Below are positions 9,120-15,587 of a stretch of DNA of 22,193 bases, piece by piece. The notes under the pieces were generated by a model that was given only the letters and a program-made list of their open reading frames with translations, had not been told where the DNA came from and searched no databases. This DNA is from a virus. Where the stretch lies: IMG/VR virus record IMGVR_UViG_3300034066_001227, positions 1 through 22,193 of that record; one strand, written 5' to 3'. The number at the start of each line of letters is the position of its first letter. Position 1 is the stretch's first letter. A program made the translations under genes and the position numbers.

Positions 9120-11424
9120 GAAAGTCACAGTTGAAGTTGATGTTGATATAGAACTTGAACCATCGTTAAAACAGTTAAGGGAGTTAAAAAAACAACTTAA
9201 GGAAACTGCTGCTGGTTCGGCAGAGTTCAACAAAATATCCAATCAAATTAAGGATGTTGAGGATTCTCTTGAAGAAGCAAAGTTTGGTGCCAAAGGATTA
9301 GTTGACCAATTAGAAATGGCTCCTGGTCCATTAGGTGGAGTGTTCAGAGGACTTCGTTCAATAGAGGTTGCAACCAAGTCATTCGGTGCTGCGTTAAAAG
9401 CGACAGGTATTGGATTGATTGTTGCCCTACTTGGAGGTCTTGTTGCTGCGTTCAGTCAGAACGAAGTTGCAATGAAAAAGTTAGAACCTTTATTCATCGG
9501 ACTACAAAAAATATTAGGTGGTATATTTAGAGCATTTGAACCAGTACTTGACATCTTCGTTGAAATGGTTGAAGCCGTTCTACCTCCACTAACAAAAGGT
9601 ATTGGTATATTCTATTCCGTTTTATTTGGTCTATTTACCCTCATTAAAGATGTGGGTGTTGGAGTTGGTAAGACCCTTAAAGGTATATTCACATTTGATT
9701 GGGATTCTATCACAGAAGGGGTTACACAGATTGCTGGTTCAATCGGAAACGCAGTTAAGGCTGGTGACCAAGCATACGCAAGATTCACTGCTGGTACAAA
9801 GGAGTTAACAAAGACAGAAAAAGAAAATATTGCCGAGAGAAATAAGAATAATGCTGAAGGAGCAAAGAAGGCAGAGGAGTTAAGAAAACAACAACTTGAA
9901 GCATTGAAGGCAGACCTCGATGCGAAGATTGCATTAGAGACAAATTCAGAGAATACTTCAAGAGAAAAACTAAAGGCATTATTAGATGCTCGTTACCAAG
10001 CAGAAATTGCTGATAAGAAATTATCAGACGCACAGAAATTAGTATTACAAGCAGAATACGCAAAGAAACTTGAGGAGGCAATCAACGCTGATGAGGAGAA
10101 GAAAAAGAAGAAAAGAGAGGCAGACCTTGACGCTCAAATTCAACTTGAAATAGACAAAGCAGATACAAGACAGAAAGAGTTAAAGATATTGTTGGATGCA
10201 AGGATGGCTGAAGAGCTTGCGAACCTTGAATTGAGTGAGGCACAGAAAGAAGTTATTAGAGCGAAGTACGCCAAACAACTTGATGATGCATTAAAGGCGG
10301 ATGATGAGAAAAGAAAGAAGGATAGATTAGACGCTCTTCAATTAGAGTTAGACGCGAATAGAAACAACGCAATGGCGTTGATTGACACATACGCAAAACT
10401 ACAACAAGAACTTACCAATAAGACCGCATATTCAGAACAAGAAAGAGCGACATTAAGAAAGACATATTCTGACGCAATATTATCTGCACTTGATACTTCA
10501 TTCCAAGCAGAAGTTGCAATGACTGAAGCGAAGTATGATAATCTTGTGACAATAGATGGGGACTTCAAGAGATTCTCTGATGGTTATTATGCAGATTTAA
10601 GAGACAACTATACCAAGAACGAACAAGCACTAAAAACTGCATTAGAAAAAAGTGTAATCACACAGGATGAATATAACAAGAGAATTGCTCAATCATCCAA
10701 AGCGAGAAGAGAATTAGACAGAGTAGAGAAAGCATCAGCCGTTGAAAAAACAAAATTGATTGGTGATGCATTAGGTCAATTATCAAACATCGTTGGTCAG
10801 GATACAATCGCTGGTAAAGCATTCGCAATCGCAAAGGCAACCATTGATACATACCAGTCAGCAGTTGCAGCTTATAAGTCATTAGCGGGTATTCCAATTA
10901 TTGGTCCTGCGTTAGGTGCCATCGCAGCAGCTGCCGCAGTAGCATCAGGTATTGCAACGGTTAAAAAGATTGTTGCAGTTCAAGTTCCAAACGCACCAGC
11001 AGGAGCGGGACCAGCATTGAGCACAACACCATCAGGACCTGCTGAAAGACCAAGTGTTGTAAATGTTGCGGCATCCCCATCTATCAGAGCTGCTGATGGT
11101 GGATTGATTAGAGGACCAGGTGATGAAAGGTCAGATTCAATTCCTGCAATGTTAAGTGATGGAGAGTTCGTTGTTAATGCTCGTTCAACAAGATTATTCC
11201 AACCAATATTATCAGCAATAAATGCATCAGCAGACATACCAGGATTTGCAATGGGTGGATTGGCATCCAAAAAAGACATGCCAGCAAAAGACAATTCTGA
11301 AGATATTGCGGAGGCAATTGGTAATGTGTTTAGAGACCAACCAATCAGAACTTATGTTACAGCGGGAGAAATTTCAAACGAACAACAATTTGACAGAATA
11401 ATAAAATCTCGTTCTTTAATATAA
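9109..11424 (+). CDS. Tail tape measure protein
   Basis: A 771-residue protein with the expected tape measure architecture. It has a charged helical N-terminus (residues 1-60) and a hydrophobic region with GIGLIVALLGGLVAAF (about 101-115) and GIFYSVLFGLFTLI (about 166-179). A long Lys/Glu/Ala coiled coil (about 235-560) follows, then a second Ala/Gly-rich hydrophobic stretch near 598-620. Near the C-terminus DGGLIRGPGDERSDSIPAML, then LSDGEFVVNA, matches the common tape-measure tail motif. The coiled coil holds 70-residue tandem repeats. In tailed phages this protein sets tail length and leaves with the DNA. At the usual roughly 0.15 nm per residue, 771 residues predict a tail of about 115 nm (inference). 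The start overlaps the 55-residue ORF. Confidence 0.9.
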   Translation: MANKKVTVEVDVDIELEPSLKQLRELKKQLKETAAGSAEFNKISNQIKDVEDSLEEAKFGAKGLVDQLEMAPGPLGGVFRGLRSIEVATKSFGAALKATGIGLIVALLGGLVAAFSQNEVAMKKLEPLFIGLQKILGGIFRAFEPVLDIFVEMVEAVLPPLTKGIGIFYSVLFGLFTLIKDVGVGVGKTLKGIFTFDWDSITEGVTQIAGSIGNAVKAGDQAYARFTAGTKELTKTEKENIAERNKNNAEGAKKAEELRKQQLEALKADLDAKIALETNSENTSREKLKALLDARYQAEIADKKLSDAQKLVLQAEYAKKLEEAINADEEKKKKKREADLDAQIQLEIDKADTRQKELKILLDARMAEELANLELSEAQKEVIRAKYAKQLDDALKADDEKRKKDRLDALQLELDANRNNAMALIDTYAKLQQELTNKTAYSEQERATLRKTYSDAILSALDTSFQAEVAMTEAKYDNLVTIDGDFKRFSDGYYADLRDNYTKNEQALKTALEKSVITQDEYNKRIAQSSKARRELDRVEKASAVEKTKLIGDALGQLSNIVGQDTIAGKAFAIAKATIDTYQSAVAAYKSLAGIPIIGPALGAIAAAAAVASGIATVKKIVAVQVPNAPAGAGPALSTTPSGPAERPSVVNVAASPSIRAADGGLIRGPGDERSDSIPAMLSDGEFVVNARSTRLFQPILSAINASADIPGFAMGGLASKKDMPAKDNSEDIAEAIGNVFRDQPIRTYVTAGEISNEQQFDRIIKSRSLI
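9910..10497 (+). repeat. 70-residue tandem repeats in the tape measure coiled coil
   Basis: Residues 268-337 (9910-10119) and 338-407 (10120-10329) are two copies of exactly 70 residues. They share ADLDA-x-I-x-LE, LLDAR, L-S-x-AQK, A-x-YAK-x-L and a Lys-rich end. A degenerate third copy follows to about residue 463. Seventy residues equal ten heptads, so a unit can be added or lost without breaking coiled-coil phase. Confidence 0.8.
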
Positions 11425-11449
11425 GAATGGTAATTTTTTAACTTTTTAA

Positions 11450-11457
11450 TATTTATA
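11450..11457 (+). promoter_or_regulatory. TATTTATA box 4 nt before start codon
   Basis: An exact TATTTATA, ending 4 nt before the ATG at 11462, in the 37-nt gap between tape measure and protease genes. The gap is T-rich (two T runs) but forms no obvious hairpin. Confidence 0.5.
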
Positions 11458-11461
11458 GATA

Positions 11462-13129
11462 ATGAATACAACCAAGATAATTGAGTTATTTATTGATGAC
11501 GATTATGAGGAGGCAGGAATTGAGGCTATTTCTTTAGTTTCAAGACCCGCTCATGATGAGACATGGATGGCATTTAACAGTGAATGTTCATGTGGTTCAC
11601 ACAAAATGGAATCTGAATTAGAAGACCCATATTCACCGTATACTGTTGTTGCAGATGACTTCTGTGATATGAATCCTAAACTTGCTACACTTGGTGAGTC
11701 AGTTGGAGAATTAGAAAAAGACGGATGGGCACTTGTTAGAGTTGAAAAGATTACTCCACAGGTTGTACATAGAATGAATCAACAGAGATTCACATCTGAC
11801 CCCAATGGTGAGTCAGATTTGGACACTGAAAACTTTAGAGTTAGATTCAAATATGTAGGTGCAAGAATAGACAGTAAAACTCGTAGGTTTTGTGCTGATA
11901 TGTTGAGATTCAATAGAGTTTATAGATTTGAAGATATTGATGATTTAACAGATAATATCGCAAATCCAGAATTTGGTTTCTATAATATCTTTTTATGGAG
12001 GGGGTCATTCAACTGTCGTCATACATGGGTTAAATTAATTTATAAGAAAGAAGGTAAAATTATTAATTCAGGTTCATCTGCAAGAGGACTTGAATCAACG
12101 GATTCTCTCAATACATCACAACAACCTGATACAAGAACTGAAGCTACAGAAAAAGCTGCAAGAACAAACAACAAAGGACAAGACCAATGGGAAAGAGGAA
12201 TGCCGAGAACAGGTCCAAACTTATTTGCAGAAGGAAAAGGATTGGAAGATGCATGTTGGGAAGGATATGAGGCAATCGGATTAAAGGACGATGGTAGTCC
12301 TAATTGTGTTCCAATTAAGATGACCGAAGATGACTTCGCAGAATCAATTTCTGACTATCCTGAAGGTGTTAAAGATGCAGCAGCTAAAGCAGTTGCATAC
12401 GCAGAAGAAAACGGATGGGGTTCATGTGGAACTGCTGTTGGTAAAACAAGAGCATCACAACTTGCAAAGGGTGAACCTATTTCAGTTGATACATTAAAAA
12501 GAATGTATTCATACCTATCAAGACATAAGGCTGACTTACAGGTATCAAAATCTTATGAAGATGGATGTGGTAAGTTGATGTATGATAGTTGGGGTGGTGA
12601 AGCAGGATTGACATACGCCGAAAGAAAACTAAAACAATTAGAGAACATGAAAATGGTATTCTCTGTTGTCGATGAAGAAAAGAAAATCATTGTTGGAGCC
12701 GCTATGGTGCCAAACAAGATGATTCATAGATACGATGACTTGGGGAACTTATACTATGTATTCTTCTCAAAGGAATCAATCAAGAAGATGGCTGACAAAT
12801 TCTTGAAAGAAAAAAGAACTGATGAAACTTCAATAGAACACAACGGTTTGAAGTTAGGTTCAAATAAAGTTTATATAACAGAATCGTGGGTTTCAGAAGA
12901 CCCATTATACGATAAATCACATAAGTATGGATTTGAATTACCTGAAGGAACATGGTTTGTTTCTATGAAGGTTAATGACGATAAAGTATGGAAAATGATT
13001 AAAGATAAATCTCTGACAGGATATTCCGTAGAAGGATTATTCGCGGAGAAATCAGTGTTCTCAAAGGAGGACGAACAAATAAACCAAATAACAAAATTAC
13101 TTAAATCAATTAAAGATTATGACAAGTAA
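11462..13129 (+). CDS. XkdF-type head maturation protease with a large multi-domain insert
   Basis: A 555-residue protein. The N-terminus (IIELFIDDD, then AISLVSRPAHDETW, residues 7-35) and the C-terminus (IEHNGLKLGSNKVYITESW near 458-476, LPEGTWFVSMKVNDDKVW near 493-510, LTGYSVEGLF near 518-527) match two parts of the XkdF-like phage serine protease family. His460 and Ser522 are the likely catalytic pair by analogy. Between them lie a MuF/SPP1 gp7-like Cys segment (SKTRRFCADML near 138-148, FNCRHTW near 183-189), a CWEGYEAIGLK...NCVP segment (265-284) and a GWGSC...RMYSYLSRHKADLQ...YDSWGGEAGL segment (318-382) known from other phage head proteins. The likely role is cleaving scaffold and capsid precursors, supported by its position directly before scaffold and capsid genes. 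The insert may supply a minor-head function. Confidence 0.75.
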   Translation: MNTTKIIELFIDDDYEEAGIEAISLVSRPAHDETWMAFNSECSCGSHKMESELEDPYSPYTVVADDFCDMNPKLATLGESVGELEKDGWALVRVEKITPQVVHRMNQQRFTSDPNGESDLDTENFRVRFKYVGARIDSKTRRFCADMLRFNRVYRFEDIDDLTDNIANPEFGFYNIFLWRGSFNCRHTWVKLIYKKEGKIINSGSSARGLESTDSLNTSQQPDTRTEATEKAARTNNKGQDQWERGMPRTGPNLFAEGKGLEDACWEGYEAIGLKDDGSPNCVPIKMTEDDFAESISDYPEGVKDAAAKAVAYAEENGWGSCGTAVGKTRASQLAKGEPISVDTLKRMYSYLSRHKADLQVSKSYEDGCGKLMYDSWGGEAGLTYAERKLKQLENMKMVFSVVDEEKKIIVGAAMVPNKMIHRYDDLGNLYYVFFSKESIKKMADKFLKEKRTDETSIEHNGLKLGSNKVYITESWVSEDPLYDKSHKYGFELPEGTWFVSMKVNDDKVWKMIKDKSLTGYSVEGLFAEKSVFSKEDEQINQITKLLKSIKDYDK

Positions 13130-13892
13130 AGAAGCAATCAAAAAGATAATGACTATTCTAAATTTCAGTGAACACAAATTTTTTGAATCAAAAACACAAC
13201 AAGGTGTTGCGATGAAAATGGAAGATGAACTGGAAGTAGGAAAAGTTCTTTATGTTGTTACTGACGAAGGTATGATTCCTGCCCCTGCGGGAAAACACAT
13301 TATGGAAGACGGTACAGAGATTGAAACTGATGAAATGGGTTCTGTTTCTAAAATCAAAATGGGTGATTATACCTATGGCGATACTGAAGACAAAAAGTTG
13401 GAAGACAAGAAAGAAGAAGAATCAATGGAAAAAGAATCAATGGTTGAAGCAAAATCAGGAGACCTTACATTAGCGTCCCCAACATTTGATGTTGGTGAAA
13501 CTATTGATGTGGTTAGTGAGGATGGTTCAAAGACACCTGCTCCAGATGGTGAACATCAAGTGGAATTAAAAGATTCTGAAGGTAACGAAACAAAAATCAG
13601 AGTTATGGTTAAAGATGGTAAGATTATGGAAAGAGAAAATGTTGAAGAAGTAGCAGAAGAATTTTCTGTTCTTGTTGAAGCATTCGCAACTACAATCAAA
13701 AAATTGGAAACCAAACTCGAGGAAATAGCAAGAAAGAACGAAGTTCTTGAAGCTAAATTCAAAAAGTTTTCAAGTGAACCAGCAGGTTCAAGAGTTACAA
13801 AAAACTCAACAATAAATCAAGAAACATTTTCTCCATCAGTTCCAAGCAAATTGGAAGGTATGAGAAGATTTAGAGAATCACTTTCTCGTTAA
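13119..13892 (+). CDS. Putative capsid scaffold protein
   Basis: A 257-residue, very Glu/Lys-rich protein starting 11 nt inside the protease gene. It has a C-terminal helical/coiled-coil region (VEAFATTIKKLETKLEEIAR and onward, about 187-218). The N-terminal half holds two copies of a small module, residues 39-81 and 124-166: VG-x-x-(L/I)-x-VV-(T/S)-(D/E), then PAP-x-G-(K/E)-H, an acidic hairpin and a closing KI strand. The position between protease and major capsid genes, high charge and coiled coil are the hallmarks of scaffold proteins, which guide procapsid assembly and are then degraded. No enzymatic motif was seen. The scaffold call is mostly from context. Confidence 0.7.
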   Translation: MTSKEAIKKIMTILNFSEHKFFESKTQQGVAMKMEDELEVGKVLYVVTDEGMIPAPAGKHIMEDGTEIETDEMGSVSKIKMGDYTYGDTEDKKLEDKKEEESMEKESMVEAKSGDLTLASPTFDVGETIDVVSEDGSKTPAPDGEHQVELKDSEGNETKIRVMVKDGKIMERENVEEVAEEFSVLVEAFATTIKKLETKLEEIARKNEVLEAKFKKFSSEPAGSRVTKNSTINQETFSPSVPSKLEGMRRFRESLSR

Positions 13893-13920
13893 TTAAACTA
13901 AAAAATAAAATTAAAATAAG

Positions 13921-14922
13921 ATGAAAAACAATCTTTCAAAAATGAATTTTAGCTATGATTTAGGAGGCTTACAAAATTATGTAGACCAGCTAAATTCAGA
14001 CATCATTAGTGAAGCGGTATTATCACCAGTAACTATGGATTATGTTAACGTAATTCCAGGAATCAAGGGGACAATGAATGTCAATCTACTTTCTGAAACA
14101 TTAGAAGTACAAACAGGTACATCTTGTGGATGGAACAACGCAGGTGAAGTTACTTTCACAACTGCTCCAGTAACAGTTCAAGCATTAAAGGTAAACCAAT
14201 CTTTATGTTTACAAGAATTGAACACACTTTGGTTAGGTCAATTCTTAAACGCAGGGTCATATAACGAAAATGCTCCATTTGAGCAGGCGATTATCGACCT
14301 ACAAACTAAACAAATCAAAAGAAGTAACGAATTAAGATTATGGCAAGCTAACACAGGTTCAACTGGTAATTTCTCTGGTTCTACTTTCCCTGGTTTCCAA
14401 CAAATCTTCGCATCTTCTGGATACACTGCTGATGGTGGTGTTAAATTAACAGGTCAAACTGCATTATGTTCTGTAACAGGTTCTAACGCAACTGAAAAAG
14501 CAAACGCTGTATTACAACAAATTGACAACTTAATTAACAGTATGTCTGCTGATGTATACTCTCGTGAGGATATTGTAATTTTCATGAGTGAGCAACAATT
14601 CAAATGTTACTTACAAGCAGTTAGAAATGTAAACAACTTCTACATTGACAGTGCTGCTGTAGGTAAAGTAGGTTCTGTTTATTCTATTTTCCATCCACAA
14701 ACTAACTATAAGGTTGTAGGTGTTCCAGGATTGAACGGTTCTAACTTAATCGCATTAGGTCCACAACAATTCTTCCTTGTAGGTACAGATTTAACTTCTG
14801 ATGAGGATTCATTCAGAGCATGGTGGTCTCAAGATTTCCAAGAAGTAAGAATCATGGCGAGTTGGAAAATCGGAACGGCTATCGCTTTTCCACAGTTCTT
14901 CGTGACTAACGGTTTATCATAA
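13921..14922 (+). CDS. Major capsid protein (HK97-fold type, inferred)
   Basis: A 333-residue protein directly after protease and scaffold genes. The N-terminus is NFSYDLGGLQNYVDQLNSDI. The body includes TMNVNLLSETLEV, DLQTKQIKRSNELRLWQANT, a VYSREDIVIFMSEQQFKCYL segment and a C-terminal DSFRAWWSQDFQEVRIMASW. The segment order (long helix with a K-R-x-N-E-x-R-L-W pattern, then an I-V-I-F-M-S strand, then R-I-M-A-S-W near the end) fits HK97-fold capsid proteins of Bacteroidota phages. Length is typical. A 28-nt A-rich leader precedes the ATG and lacks the TATTTATA box. A GC-rich hairpin follows 22 nt after the stop. It probably forms the capsid shell. Confidence 0.8.
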   Translation: MKNNLSKMNFSYDLGGLQNYVDQLNSDIISEAVLSPVTMDYVNVIPGIKGTMNVNLLSETLEVQTGTSCGWNNAGEVTFTTAPVTVQALKVNQSLCLQELNTLWLGQFLNAGSYNENAPFEQAIIDLQTKQIKRSNELRLWQANTGSTGNFSGSTFPGFQQIFASSGYTADGGVKLTGQTALCSVTGSNATEKANAVLQQIDNLINSMSADVYSREDIVIFMSEQQFKCYLQAVRNVNNFYIDSAAVGKVGSVYSIFHPQTNYKVVGVPGLNGSNLIALGPQQFFLVGTDLTSDEDSFRAWWSQDFQEVRIMASWKIGTAIAFPQFFVTNGLS

Positions 14923-14944
14923 TCGTAGAATAACAAAATTGGTC

Positions 14945-14964
14945 GGAGGGGAGCAATCCCCTCC
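14945..14964 (+). terminator. GC-rich hairpin after the major capsid gene
   Basis: GGAGGGG (14945-14951) pairs perfectly with CCCCTCC (14958-14964) around the 6-nt loop AGCAAT. No U-run follows, so it may be a weak terminator, a processing site or an mRNA 3'-end stabiliser behind the most highly expressed virion gene. Confidence 0.6.
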
Positions 14965-14992
14965 TACTTAAAACAAATAAACGAAACTAATA

Positions 14993-15000
14993 AATTTATA
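14993..15000 (+). promoter_or_regulatory. AATTTATA, near-match to the TATTTATA box, 5 nt before start codon
   Basis: The 83-nt gap between capsid and tube genes ends with AATTTATA then AAAAC and the ATG at 15006. It differs from TATTTATA by one base and occupies the same place relative to the start. The rest of the gap holds the hairpin and A-rich sequence. Confidence 0.4.
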
Positions 15001-15005
15001 AAAAC

Positions 15006-15533
15006 ATGGCTTGTAATTTAAGCGCTGGAATCCAATTAGGATGTAGAGATAATACAGGGGGTCTGAAAACCTTGTGGATTACCGACTACACTAATGTGAC
15101 TTCTATCACATCTTCAACAGGAGATACTATCACAGCATTATCAGGAACAGGAACATTTTATGAATTTCAACTAATTAGAACATCATCACAATTAACAGAA
15201 ACTGTAAATGCAAGTTTAGAGAATGGTACTGTGTTCTATCAAGGTGAAGTCGTAACTTATTTCAACAAACTTTCTCAAGACAAAAGAAATATCTTAAAGA
15301 CACTTGCTCAATCTCAACAATTAGCAATCGTGGCTGAAGATAATAACGGTCAATACTTCCTTTTAGGTCAAACCTATGGTTGTTTTATCAGTGCTGGTAC
15401 ATCAGTAACAGGTAAGGCTTTAGGAGACCAAAACGGATACAATATGACTTTCCAATATCTTGAACCAAATCCAATGAATCAACTTTCAGGTTCTTTAGCG
15501 TCAATCGCAACAGGAATCACTGTTCAAGGATAA
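15006..15533 (+). CDS. Putative major tail (tube) protein
   Basis: A 175-residue protein starting MACNLSAGIQLGCRDNTGG, with TLWITDYTNVTSI, YEFQLIRTSSQLTETVNASL, ENGTVFYQGEVV, an AIVAEDNNGQYFLLGQTYG segment and NGYNMTFQYLEPNPM near the C-terminus. This pattern (MACN-x-x-x-G opening, a TET-x-N-x-S-x-x-NGT strand pair, a D-x-NG-x-Y-x-x-G turn, a late G-x-x-x-T-x-x-Y-x-E) is one I recognise from a widespread family of Bacteroidota phages. It is commonly taken as the tail tube protein, and size and beta-rich composition fit. It is isolated between two hairpins, with its own upstream AATTTATA element, as expected for a protein needed in many copies. A minor structural role cannot be excluded. Confidence 0.6.
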   Translation: MACNLSAGIQLGCRDNTGGLKTLWITDYTNVTSITSSTGDTITALSGTGTFYEFQLIRTSSQLTETVNASLENGTVFYQGEVVTYFNKLSQDKRNILKTLAQSQQLAIVAEDNNGQYFLLGQTYGCFISAGTSVTGKALGDQNGYNMTFQYLEPNPMNQLSGSLASIATGITVQG

Positions 15534-15544
15534 TAAAATTAATT

Positions 15545-15573
15545 AACATGGGGGGTGAATAACCCCCTGTGTT
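15545..15573 (+). terminator. Strong hairpin after the tail tube gene
   Basis: AACATGGGGGGT (15545-15556) pairs over 12 positions with ACCCCCTGTGTT (15562-15573), including two G-U pairs, around the 5-nt loop GAATA. The sequence just downstream is U-rich (ATATTTATATTTG). It probably terminates or attenuates transcription of the tube gene. The GTG at 15555 lies inside the stem. Confidence 0.65.
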
Positions 15574-15574
15574 A

Positions 15575-15582
15575 TATTTATA
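15575..15582 (+). promoter_or_regulatory. TATTTATA box 5 nt before the ATG at 15588
   Basis: An exact TATTTATA immediately after the hairpin, 5 nt before the ATG. It helps decide the start of the long adhesin gene. The overlapping TATATTTG (15579-15586) also equals the Bacteroidota -7 consensus TAnnTTTG, but it is so close to the ATG that transcription from it would start inside the gene. Confidence 0.5.
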
Positions 15583-15587
15583 TTTGT

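Noticed and set aside
8900-9120. Programmed -1 frameshift before the tape measure gene
   Set aside because: The two small ORFs are in the same frame, and I saw no slippery heptamer placed to join either to another chaperone frame.
15555-15587. GTG at 15555 as the start of the long adhesin gene
   Set aside because: The GTG is inside a hairpin stem, the extra residues look unlike the family N-terminus, and an ATG at 15588 follows a TATTTATA box.
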